From the NCBI RefSeq assembly GCF_047634355.1, contig NZ_JBLIAL010000001.1: a stretch of 64,000 bases of DNA; one strand, 5' to 3'. This document shows, piece after piece, positions 34,952 through 41,954 of the stretch (positions are counted from its first letter, which is position 1; every line of letters starts with the position of its first letter). The notes below the pieces were generated by a model. It saw only the letters and a list, made by a program, of their open reading frames with translations, was not told the origin of the DNA and searched no databases. Position numbers and translations under genes: made by a program. Source of the stretch: Porticoccus sp002341315 (GTDB lineage: Bacteria; Pseudomonadota; Gammaproteobacteria; Pseudomonadales; Porticoccaceae).

Positions 34952-36415
34952 CTACTTCAAAAGACGAGCTCGGCTGGCCCAGAGCCCGGCGAGCCCAAGG
35001 AGGAAAAGGGGCAGTATCGCGGGTGTTGGCACTGGAGTCGCAAACCGGCTTGCGAGCGCTTCGGTGGAGAAGGGGCCATCAGAGGAAAAAGTCCATGTGG
35101 CGAAATTTATGAATTGCCCTGAAAGCACCTCGTTATTCAGGATTGCAAGGGAGAGACTGATCAGATCGTCGGTGATCTCAAATGAGAGGAGGTCGGACAG
35201 CAGGTAGTCGTTCAAAAAAACGCTGTTGTTGCCTGCGCCGCCGTCGAAGATGCCGTTAATCAGCAGGCCCGAGGTCAGTCCCTCCACGGTTAGCAGGTCG
35301 TCACCCGCACCAAAGAACACATCGCCGAAGATCTTGCTGTCGCCCGAGACCAGCAGACTGCTATCGCCCTGTTCGGGGGCAAGCTGGATGGCGGTGCCGG
35401 ATCGGCCACGCAGGGTGCCGCTGTTCTCGATGGTGATTTCGGAGGTGCTGGCCTCATCCGTACCGATGGCGCGGACACCTTCGATATAGCCTTCGTTGAT
35501 GATGGTCAGTGGGCCCGCGGGGCGGACATCGCCCTGTGTGGGCTCGAACAATGTATCCACATCGATGCCGCTGCCGCCATCCATTGAATCACTCGCGGAC
35601 CCGGTGGAGACAATCACACCGGTGGCATGGTTGTGCACCCGCCCCTCGTCGATGTCGATCCCGTCATCGGTGCCGAGAATCACACCGTGGTTATCCGCCG
35701 TCCCGCTGGCGAACTGCACACCGTCTTCGTCGTCGGTCGCCATCGAGCCGTCTATAGACCAGCTGCGGGTCGTCGCGTCCCATTCCAACCCACGGAGGGC
35801 AATGGTGCCATGATTCTCAATGGTGAAATCCTCACGCGCTTCGACCACTTCCTCGCCGCCCCGTAGTGTGCCGTGGTTAATCACGGTGCCGCCCGGTCCG
35901 CGGCTCTGGATGGCGCGGCCTTCCGTGCTTTCGATCAGGCCGTAATTGGTGATATTAGCGTTTTCCAGTTCGTCGCCATTGTCCAATCGGACGGCCTGAT
36001 TGCGCGCGAGGATCTCACCGCTTTCCCGATTGATCAGGGTGAAATTGTCAGCATCGTCCTGAAGGCGGATACCCCGGTCACCGCCACGGATCGTGCCGGA
36101 ATTGTCGACCGTCAGGTTAGCACCTGTGCCCCGGATCGCATCATCGTCGCCGCTTTCGATCAGGCCCTGATTGTCGACCGACTGATCCGAGCCGCCCAGT
36201 TGCATCGGGCGTCCTTCCGTGCGGACGATCTGCGCATCGCTTTCAACGGTCACTGACAGGTTATTCCGGTCATCGTCAATATTGCCACTGTCTGCCGCGG
36301 TGCAGGTCAGCGTCGGGGAATCGACAGTGCCACCTTCAATGCATTGCTCCGCCATTGCTGGCACGCTGGACCAGGCCAGTGCTGCAGCGAGCACCAATTT
36401 ATGGGTATTTTTCAC
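34952..36415 (-). CDS. PEP-CTERM-like exported protein 3 with beta-helix-type repeats
   Basis: From the GTG at 36415 (GGAGG six bases upstream) the protein has 487 residues. It has a signal peptide (VKNTHKLVLAAALAW, cleavage near AMAEQ). Some eight repeats of about 25-30 residues follow, of the type GLIES..DDAIRGTG...VDNSGTIRGG or NHGTL..., typical of right-handed beta-helix or adhesin-like surface proteins. The C-terminus is TPAILPLFLLGLAGLWASRARLLK-like: a Pro motif, one membrane segment and a basic tail, a variant sorting signal. Upstream I found no sigma-54 match, unlike the other two PEP-CTERM genes. Confidence 0.8.
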   Translation of the reverse strand: MKNTHKLVLAAALAWSSVPAMAEQCIEGGTVDSPTLTCTAADSGNIDDDRNNLSVTVESDAQIVRTEGRPMQLGGSDQSVDNQGLIESGDDDAIRGTGANLTVDNSGTIRGGDRGIRLQDDADNFTLINRESGEILARNQAVRLDNGDELENANITNYGLIESTEGRAIQSRGPGGTVINHGTLRGGEEVVEAREDFTIENHGTIALRGLEWDATTRSWSIDGSMATDDEDGVQFASGTADNHGVILGTDDGIDIDEGRVHNHATGVIVSTGSASDSMDGGSGIDVDTLFEPTQGDVRPAGPLTIINEGYIEGVRAIGTDEASTSEITIENSGTLRGRSGTAIQLAPEQGDSSLLVSGDSKIFGDVFFGAGDDLLTVEGLTSGLLINGIFDGGAGNNSVFLNDYLLSDLLSFEITDDLISLSLAILNNEVLSGQFINFATWTFSSDGPFSTEALASRFATPVPTPAILPLFLLGLAGLWASRARLLK

Positions 36416-36698
36416 GTATGCCTCCAAGACTGATCATTAACATCAGCACTGATGCTAGAGGTCTATCGTGACAACCCGATGAATCTTGTATGACAGCGCT
36501 GTAGGCCACGGCGTTTCAGAAACCGGGCACAACGCGATGGCTGAAAGGGAAAACCCACCAACGGTCAATACTCAATGACCAGAACTTCGTAACACTCTTC
36601 TATCGCGGGAAAAAGTATTTTGGCATGCCGCCACCTCCTGAGTTATCAGAAGGTATCCATCAAAACGGGGTAGAACCCATTGTATAGACGCCGTATCA

Positions 36699-36794
36699 CA
36701 TATTATTAAATATATAGAATTCTATAATCGAGAGCGTTTGCACTCATCGCTGGGCTACCAATCCCCCGAAGAATATGAAAAGGGATGTGCGTAA
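36699..36794 (+). mobile_element. IS3-family transposase (OrfB) C-terminal fragment
   Basis: The plus frame reads HIIKYIEFYNRERLHSSLGY then QSPEEYEKGCA and a stop at 36792-36794. FYNRERLHSSLGYQSPEEYE is the classic C-terminus of IS3-family OrfB transposases. The rest of the element is not recognisable in 36416-36698, which holds nothing else I can support. The fragment abuts the truncated attC at the end of the cassette array. Confidence 0.75.
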
Positions 36795-36816
36795 AGTGTT
36801 CACTAAAGTGGTGCAA

Positions 36817-36858
36817 GTTCAGCGCGCTTTTTGCGCGAAGTTGATTGATTCGTTATGC
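36817..36858 (-). repeat. Truncated attC site at the distal end of the cassette array
   Basis: On the minus strand GCATAAC overlaps the stop of the DUF2726 gene and is followed by a hairpin TTCGCGC / GCGCGC, but the closing GTTRRRY core is missing before the IS3 fragment. Confidence 0.5.
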
Positions 36859-37518
36859 AATTGATTTTGCGATGTAGCGACATTTTGGAAACGCGCTGCA
36901 TGCGAGAAATTCAGCGCCCTCATGTTCTCCCTTTCTCGCAACCTTCTTGATGAGTGGAGCAGAGCATTTTGGGCACACCTGTCTTTCTTCCACTTCGGCT
37001 TGAGGTGTTTCCGGCAACGAAGGTTCCTCCGACGCGTCATCTGGTGGATCGAAAAGGGCACCCCTCACTTGGCTTATGTTGTAAGTTGCTGCGGCTTTGA
37101 AACGATGTAAAGGTAACCCGGCAGCAGAACATGCGCTTTCAAGAAAACGATCGCGATCCTGACGCTTTCCTTTGGAGTGCGATTTATCATCTAACTCAAT
37201 TGCGGCCAAAACGGAAAGGGTTTCAGGAGAGCAAATAACGTAATCGAAGTGCTTGGAAGAGATACGATTGAACGCCTTTTGCCAATTGCTTCTTCCCATG
37301 CCTTTGGAAGGGCAGATGATATCGGCTACACGCACCTTTCCGAAAACAACCGCCTGACCTTCGGCAGCTTGGCTTAGAACACCGAAGAAAGATCTTTCAG
37401 CGGGCGAAAATAACGACTCGTTTTTCTCGTACGAGAATTCATCCGTTAGACCTCTTTGTTTTGTAAGTATTACTAGCACTACGAGGGCAAGAAGAGCCAG
37501 CAATATCAACCATTCCAT
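36853..37518 (-). CDS. DUF2726 protein with C-terminal topoisomerase-type zinc finger (cassette gene)
   Basis: The 221-residue protein has an N-terminal membrane anchor (residues 3-18). A DUF2726 domain follows (about 35-150), with SPAERSFFGVL and VLAAIELDDKSHS, a restriction-endonuclease-like or GIY-like fold of unknown activity. After an acidic linker, a zinc finger of the topoisomerase C-terminal type follows (CPKCSAPLIKK ... FLACSAFPKCRY, about 180-215). The stop overlaps the attC core, as is normal for cassettes. Nucleic-acid binding is likely. The real function is not known. Confidence 0.75.
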   Translation of the reverse strand: MEWLILLALLALVVLVILTKQRGLTDEFSYEKNESLFSPAERSFFGVLSQAAEGQAVVFGKVRVADIICPSKGMGRSNWQKAFNRISSKHFDYVICSPETLSVLAAIELDDKSHSKGKRQDRDRFLESACSAAGLPLHRFKAAATYNISQVRGALFDPPDDASEEPSLPETPQAEVEERQVCPKCSAPLIKKVARKGEHEGAEFLACSAFPKCRYIAKSIA

Positions 37519-37534
37519 GTCGTTTCCTTTTTAT

Positions 37535-37606
37535 GCATAACGCACGCAACACCGGACAATTTGGAGCGCAGCGGAAAATTGTTCCGTGTGATTGCGCTTG
37601 TTAAGC
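37535..37606 (-). repeat. attC site between the DUF2726 and HEPN-like cassettes
   Basis: The plus strand reads GCATAAC (37535) ... GTTAAGC (37600-37606). Inner arms such as CGGAACAATT / AATTGTCCG on the minus strand make an imperfect hairpin. The neighbouring gene's stop lies in the GTTAAGC core. Confidence 0.75.
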
Positions 37607-38698
37607 ATTGTCTCGATACTCCATGATCTCAGGAAAGCCATTTGATGCAATGAAATTTAACAGACAATATCGAATGAAACGCTCTAAGCCTAGAAACGTT
37701 GGTGCCTTCTCTAGTATTTTTGAGAAGTCCTTATCACTAACTACGGGGCGACCAAGCTGGAGATCAGTGTGATGACCTCTAGGCTGAATCCAGTTTCCAA
37801 AAGGGACTCCAGTGTGAACATACTTGCTACGTAAATCGTATGCTGCACCGATACTTCGCTCAATTAGATCAGCCTTAAAAAATCCAAACTCTACATCGGA
37901 CTCCCTAGACTCAAAAAAACTCCGATCAACCAACGAGCAGAGAGACTTCACAAACCCGCTCTTAATGCCTAATAGTCGACTCAAAAGTTGCCTAGATATC
38001 TTCTCTCCGTTCTCAAGCTCACTCTCAATAGTATTTAGGACGCCCAATATCTGTTGATCTAATATTTCTTCCTTTTCATATTTGAAAAATGCTGCAAGTA
38101 TTTCCCCTGACGTAATCAAGTGTAGATACGCTACTTCAGGCTCATGCTCCACAGTCTGAAGTGCCTGCATATAGAACTTACACGCGGCATTCAATTTCGC
38201 TTGGAGGTCAGGATCAATATCTGAACCTGTCAAAATTCTCGATAAAGGAGAAAAGTTAGAAAGATTTAGTGGGATTTTGAAGCAGCTTCGTTGTTTTTGT
38301 GTGTTAAACGGCAGCTTTGGATTGCATATGCTGCTATACGCAGACAAATCAGGGGTGTTGTAAAAACCGCTGCCTTCTACCAGCCCATGACAGTCAAACC
38401 GTTTTCCAAATAAGACTGATAAGTATGAACACACAATCTCTCCGACAGGAGAATAATCAGGAATTGCAATGCCAGCTTCTTTTTTATGTGGCTCAGTTTG
38501 AAAAGCAATAATAAACCCTGACCTAGATACCGGATTTTCCTCCATCCTGATTGCACCAGATGAATTTGTAAAATTCTGCCAAGCATGAGAGATCAAAATA
38601 TTATCACTTACAAACTCACCAACCATTCTACTAGTCGTTGAAATAAGTATCTTATGAATTGTTTCATCAGGCTGTAATGGGTGCTTAGAACTATTCAT
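37601..38698 (-). CDS. HEPN-like protein in an integron cassette, possible RNase
   Basis: The 365-residue protein is soluble. The C-terminal half is helical and carries AAYDLRSKYVHTG, which fits the HEPN Rx4-6H motif (R-SKYV-H) at about residue 305, preceded by YLHLITSGEILAAFF. The N-terminal half is mixed alpha/beta with no recognised motif. HEPN proteins with this layout often act as ribonucleases in toxin-antitoxin or phage-defence roles (ApeA-type). No antitoxin partner is visible in this cassette. The family is an inference from one motif and fold type. Confidence 0.5.
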   Translation of the reverse strand: MNSSKHPLQPDETIHKILISTTSRMVGEFVSDNILISHAWQNFTNSSGAIRMEENPVSRSGFIIAFQTEPHKKEAGIAIPDYSPVGEIVCSYLSVLFGKRFDCHGLVEGSGFYNTPDLSAYSSICNPKLPFNTQKQRSCFKIPLNLSNFSPLSRILTGSDIDPDLQAKLNAACKFYMQALQTVEHEPEVAYLHLITSGEILAAFFKYEKEEILDQQILGVLNTIESELENGEKISRQLLSRLLGIKSGFVKSLCSLVDRSFFESRESDVEFGFFKADLIERSIGAAYDLRSKYVHTGVPFGNWIQPRGHHTDLQLGRPVVSDKDFSKILEKAPTFLGLERFIRYCLLNFIASNGFPEIMEYRDNA

Positions 38699-38721
38699 AA
38701 ATTCTCAGATTCGAATTGGAT

Positions 38722-38769
38722 GCTTAACGCCCAAAGCAGCGGTTAATCCGCTGCCTTTGATTGTTATAT
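38722..38769 (-). repeat. attC site, short type
   Basis: GCTTAAC (38722-38728) and GTTATAT (38763-38769) flank a nearly perfect hairpin CAAAGCAGCGG / CCGCTGCCTTTG. At 48 bp it is among the shortest attC forms. Confidence 0.8.
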
Positions 38770-38872
38770 TTTTTGGTGATTTGAATGGAAGGCGTGGAAA
38801 AGATAATTACTGAGTCACGAGCAAAAGACCCAAGTATATTTAGCGATATTTCTGATGATGAACTGACGGCCA

Positions 38873-39292
38873 TTATTGCTCCTCGTCTTCTTCCTTCGAT
38901 ACTAGAGGGAACGGAATTACATTTGTGGGAAGTTCCTGACTCGGATTGGCATCTGGGCTTTGTTTTTGAGCCTCCTTGCTGGACTCAAAAGACTGAAATG
39001 ACTCATAAAGCACCTTTGCTGCACTGCGAAGGCTTTCGTGAGAATGAGAATTTTCGCTTGCGATGGCTTTGCAGTATGCGAAAAGCGATTTGTAGTTTTC
39101 TTGGTTTTGGCAGATAAAGTTTATGAGCAGGCTAGATTGTGCTGACTGTGAAGCAAGAAGCGCTCTTTGTCTCAATAGTTCGCCTCTGCACCAATTTATA
39201 ATGGGGATAAATGACTTGCAGTCATCAGCAAAGGTTTCAATATTCTTTTCTGTTGAGGCGAGGCGGGCAAGTATTTCAGTTTCTTTGCTCAA
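38873..39292 (-). CDS. Hypothetical cassette protein, 139 residues
   Basis: The protein starts at a TTG (39292) with AAGGAG seven bases upstream. It is predicted almost all helical: MSKETEILARLASTEKNIET, a Gln/Ser-rich centre, and a tail LPTNVIPFPLVSKEEDEEQ. No membrane segment. A plus-strand frame (38785-39117) overlaps it and has a convincing N-terminal third. About 100 bp lie between this stop and the next attC. The function is unknown. Confidence 0.55.
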   Translation of the reverse strand: MSKETEILARLASTEKNIETFADDCKSFIPIINWCRGELLRQRALLASQSAQSSLLINFICQNQENYKSLFAYCKAIASENSHSHESLRSAAKVLYESFQSFESSKEAQKQSPDANPSQELPTNVIPFPLVSKEEDEEQ

Positions 39293-39312
39293 GGCTGACT
39301 CCTTGGATAAAA

Positions 39313-39371
39313 ATATAACGCTCCGCTAATGTGCGCCGCCCGCGGCGTCACCATTTAGCGGTTTGTTAGCA
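39313..39371 (-). repeat. attC site after the BrnTA cassette
   Basis: ATATAAC (39313-39319) and GTTAGCA (39365-39371) flank complementary arms CGCTCCGCTAAT / ATTTAGCGG and GCGCCGCC / GGCGTC. The end of the antitoxin gene reads into it, so the antitoxin C-terminus is encoded by the attC. Confidence 0.8.
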
Positions 39372-39595
39372 GCTTCAGCTTGCAAACGCTCAACCAGCCA
39401 GACCTTTATGATCGACTGCCGTGTAACACCAATACGAGCCGCTTCACGATCCAACGACTCTACTACCCATGAGGGAAAGTCAACATTTATGCGCTTCTGT
39501 TCCTGGTTGGCACGACGCGCCGTGGACAAGTCAAGATCATCAATGATGTCCTTCTTACCTTGGTCAAATTTCTTGTCAAAATCTTTAGCTTTCAT
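39326..39595 (-). CDS. brnA: BrnA-type antitoxin (ribbon-helix-helix)
   Basis: The 89-residue protein has LDLSTARRANQEQKRINVDFP followed by WVVESLDREAARIGVTRQSIIKVWLVERL, the typical BrnA pattern of a strand and a ribbon-helix-helix DNA-binding domain. BrnA binds BrnT and represses the operon. Its start lies inside the end of brnT (11-bp overlap), the normal toxin-first order. The last residues (KPLNGDAAGGAH) come from the attC site. Confidence 0.88.
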   Translation of the reverse strand: MKAKDFDKKFDQGKKDIIDDLDLSTARRANQEQKRINVDFPSWVVESLDREAARIGVTRQSIIKVWLVERLQAEAANKPLNGDAAGGAH

Positions 39596-39848
39596 ACAGC
39601 TCTACCTCTCTTATGCGAGAGCGCCTCACAGAAATGAGCCGAATTGCTCCATTTCTATAAGTGATGACGGCAGACCAGTGTTTCTGTCCTATAAGACCTA
39701 TGACCAAAAATCGAGGCTCATCGTCCGATTTAGCCTGGATTTCCAGCAGGTTAGGGTCCTTCCACAGAGCCTGAGCATCCACAAAGTCAATTCCATGCTT
39801 TTCTAGATTGGCTCGGCTTTTGTCGTCATCATACTCGAAGTCGCTCAT
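39585..39848 (-). CDS. brnT: BrnT-type toxin (ribonuclease)
   Basis: The 87-residue protein starts MSDFEYDDDKSRANLEKHGIDF, a signature of BrnT, and ends RLISVRRSRIREVELYES with the conserved basic RRSR residues. BrnT is a RelE-like RNase that blocks translation when free of BrnA. It is the first gene of a two-gene cassette. Toxin-antitoxin pairs are frequent in chromosomal integron arrays and are thought to stabilise them. Confidence 0.88.
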   Translation of the reverse strand: MSDFEYDDDKSRANLEKHGIDFVDAQALWKDPNLLEIQAKSDDEPRFLVIGLIGQKHWSAVITYRNGAIRLISVRRSRIREVELYES

Positions 39849-39905
39849 GAGTATAAAATATCCCTTTTTTACTCATTTAGCAAGAGAGGTGGAATTTTGG
39901 GTGGC

Positions 39906-39986
39906 TGCTAACGCCCACATAAAAGGCGCGCCGTCAGGTGCGTCCAGCGTAACGAAGTGGAGCGATTTTTGATGTGCTTGTTAACC
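39906..39986 (-). repeat. attC site between the BrnTA and membrane-protein cassettes
   Basis: TGCTAAC (39906-39912) and GTTAACC (39980-39986) flank ACGCCCACAT / ATGTGC arms and a central GGCGCGCCG ... GGTGCGTCC that is shared with the next attC site. Confidence 0.8.
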
Positions 39987-40577
39987 ATTACCGATAGCCA
40001 TATATGCTAACCAAGCCCCTTTACCAAATAAAACATAGGAGGCAACTACCGATAAGATCGCAACTACATGGGCGGCAACCCCAATTTTAGTGCTATAGCG
40101 GCCGAACTCACCACCATAGCCCGCCTGAGAAAAATATGAAAAACCAGCCGCAACTGCGGCAGACAAAACACCATAGACGAAACAAGCCAAAGAGTCAGGA
40201 ATTAAACAAAATAGTGACTCATACTTTTCTCTGCGCCCCCATATATTTCCGGCAAATGCGAGCATTGCCACAGCTGCACCGCCATTAATTAATAAAGAGC
40301 TCTTTAGTGCGGATTGTCCCGTGGTAATTGTGGCTCTAAGCATTTCCAGATCAAATTCATGGCGCTGCTGCCTTGAAGCCACCCAGGAATTTAAGTCGGC
40401 TTTATACGCAGCCATTGCTGCTTCGCCCGCTGCAACATCCTCTGGAGTTTTATTTGCCATTTCTTCAAGACGAGCAATGTATGCCTCCAATGATTCAATG
40501 GAGATTTGTTGCACATCATTTTCTTTGGATGATGCGATCGTAGACTTAATTGTTTGTAGGATCTCAGATGCTTTCAT
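39981..40577 (-). CDS. Membrane protein of unknown function (cassette gene)
   Basis: The 198-residue protein has a helical, acidic N-terminal half (residues 1-90, with SLEAYIARLEEMANKTPED). Three membrane segments follow at about 93-110, 125-147 and 165-188, with LLINGGAAVAMLAFAG and FSYFSQAGYG between them. I recall similar hypothetical proteins in cassettes and mobile elements, but no function. Start and stop abut attC sites on both sides, with an ATG at 40577 three bases from the core. Confidence 0.7.
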   Translation of the reverse strand: MKASEILQTIKSTIASSKENDVQQISIESLEAYIARLEEMANKTPEDVAAGEAAMAAYKADLNSWVASRQQRHEFDLEMLRATITTGQSALKSSLLINGGAAVAMLAFAGNIWGRREKYESLFCLIPDSLACFVYGVLSAAVAAGFSYFSQAGYGGEFGRYSTKIGVAAHVVAILSVVASYVLFGKGAWLAYMAIGNG

Positions 40578-40579
40578 AT

Positions 40580-40654
40580 GGTTAACGCCAAGGTTTGGGG
40601 CGCGCCACGCAGTGGTGCGTCCCAGCCGAAGGCGACAACACCGCCTTGTTAGGC
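40580..40654 (-). repeat. attC site between the membrane-protein and lipoprotein cassettes
   Basis: GGTTAAC (40580-40586) and GTTAGGC (40648-40654, a perfect GTTRRRY) flank arms CGCCAAGG / CCGCCTTG and a central GGCGCGCCACGC / GTGGTGCGTCC. Confidence 0.85.
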
Positions 40655-40657
40655 TTT

Positions 40658-41143
40658 TTAAAATGGATATTCATAACTGCCGTCATTAAACTTGATAGTT
40701 ACACCCTGACTCGAGATTTCTACTTCTTTAGCACCCTTGCTTTTGGCGATGGAGGCGACTTCTTTTGCGGTTACACTGGGATCATTCTCGAAAAGAATCG
40801 TTAAAGTACTTGATGGGGCGCAATCAGCAAATATTCCATTTGCTGTAAGTCGTAGATACGCAAGCGGCGAACCCCCATCTAATGTCTTCCACTCACCTAT
40901 TGACACCAATGTTGCCATGCCTACTGGGCCATCATATAAGGAACCAGTTTCATCAAATTTGACTATATCAATATCAAGTTCGTATGGCTGAGATGAGCTC
41001 GTATTAAGGTAATGACTTTTTGCACGATTAATCGTATCGACACACTCAGTAAGCACGGGAATTCTCAGCTCTGCTCTAGGTTCATCTTTAGAAGAGCACC
41101 CAAACAAAGTTGCGACCAAGAATAAAACTACAATCTGTCTCAT
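40658..41143 (-). CDS. Lipoprotein of unknown function (cassette gene)
   Basis: The 161-residue protein has a short signal peptide with lipobox TLFGC at residues 12-16, so it is probably lipidated. The mature part has two further cysteines (TECVDT and ADCAPS) and a beta-rich second half ending GVTIKFNDGSYEYPF. No family is recognised. Both ends abut attC sites. Confidence 0.7.
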   Translation of the reverse strand: MRQIVVLFLVATLFGCSSKDEPRAELRIPVLTECVDTINRAKSHYLNTSSSQPYELDIDIVKFDETGSLYDGPVGMATLVSIGEWKTLDGGSPLAYLRLTANGIFADCAPSSTLTILFENDPSVTAKEVASIAKSKGAKEVEISSQGVTIKFNDGSYEYPF

Positions 41144-41156
41144 AATCTTGAGTGAA

Positions 41157-41234
41157 GCCTAACGCCGCGCACACCGGCGCGAGCTTGCGAGCGTCCGGCA
41201 GCCGGAGGCTGCGTAGTGCTGCGCTTGGTTATGT
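41157..41234 (-). repeat. attC site after the VOC cassette
   Basis: GCCTAAC (41157-41163) and GTTATGT (41228-41234) flank arms GCCGCGCA / TGCGC and an inner GCGAGCTTGCGAGC plus GCAGCCGGAGGCTGC. On the minus strand the end is GTTAGGC, a perfect GTTRRRY core. Confidence 0.8.
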
Positions 41235-41252
41235 GTTGATGCTGCCACCACC

Positions 41253-41660
41253 CTAGTTCGACAGATTGAGCTGCCACGACACGCCATATCTATCATTCAG
41301 CCATCCAAATTTTTGGCTAAAGCCGTAGTTATCCAAAGGCATTAGCTCTGAACCACCTTCGGCGAGGGCCCGAAATGCCTTCTCTATTTCGCTCATTGAT
41401 TCACACTCAACGTACAATGACATGGAGGGTGTAAAGGTAAATTGGTGGTCAAGATGGCTGTCTAGCGCCATGAATTCGGTGCCGTTTATCGTAAACCTAG
41501 CCATCTTGGCAGAACCTTCTGGTTCATGCTCGCCAGCTTCGTAGCGCTGAAGATCAATGATCTCTGAACCAGGGAATAGAGAGGTATAGAACTTGATCGC
41601 CTCCTCTGCTTTCCCAGCCTGCTCTCCGACAAACATGAGCGAGGTCTTAATGGATTTCAT
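41253..41660 (-). CDS. VOC-superfamily protein (PhnB/3-demethylubiquinone methyltransferase-like), cassette gene
   Basis: From the ATG at 41660 (GGAGG five bases upstream) the protein has 135 residues. It has the PhnB-like pattern SLMFVGEQAGKAEEAIKFY, FPGSEI, FTINGTEFMALDS and GWLNDRYGVSWQLN. These glyoxalase-fold proteins are of uncertain activity and often metal-binding, although some are linked to antibiotic binding. It is the first cassette of the array, next to a half core at 41684-41705. Confidence 0.82.
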   Translation of the reverse strand: MKSIKTSLMFVGEQAGKAEEAIKFYTSLFPGSEIIDLQRYEAGEHEPEGSAKMARFTINGTEFMALDSHLDHQFTFTPSMSLYVECESMSEIEKAFRALAEGGSELMPLDNYGFSQKFGWLNDRYGVSWQLNLSN

Positions 41661-41683
41661 CTGTTCCTCCGTTCTAGTTTGCA

Positions 41684-41705
41684 CACATAACAGTACGTTA
41701 ATGAT
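41684..41705 (-). repeat. Half attC/attI-like core at the proximal end of the array
   Basis: On the minus strand CTGTTATGTG lies about 25 bp before the first cassette's start and matches a GTTRRRY-like core. No second arm is seen. It could be what is left of attI or of another attC. Confidence 0.35.
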
Positions 41706-41823
41706 GGCTTTGCCATCATAATAATTATTAGAGTGGATTCCTTATAATTCTCAGCACTCAAAATAATCCCCTTTAACTTATTGAATAAAAAACTGTTATT
41801 TTTCATATTGGGATGAGTATTTT

Positions 41824-41850
41824 ATTAAAGAGGGCTTTCCCTCTTTAATT
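41824..41850. terminator. Hairpin, probable terminator between the radical SAM gene and the array
   Basis: TTAAAGAGGG / CCCTCTTTAA is a perfect 10-bp stem with a 4-nt loop. A/T-rich flanks on both sides allow termination in either direction. Confidence 0.6.
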
Positions 41851-41954
41851 CTACTGCTATTTACGATGAGGGGTGCGACAGGTTCTACGGATAAGATTGG
41901 CATGGCGAAATCTCCCTTTCCTGAAGCCTTGGCTTCGTTTATACAAGTTAATTA

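Noticed and set aside
34952..36415. Repeated units in the third PEP-CTERM gene as a CRISPR array
   Set aside because: Repeats are protein-level, unequal in length and without conserved DNA repeats or spacers of fixed size. No cas genes are present.
36416..36560. A sigma-54 promoter upstream of the third PEP-CTERM gene
   Set aside because: No GG-N10-GC pair with a TGGC-type -24 element was found on the minus strand.
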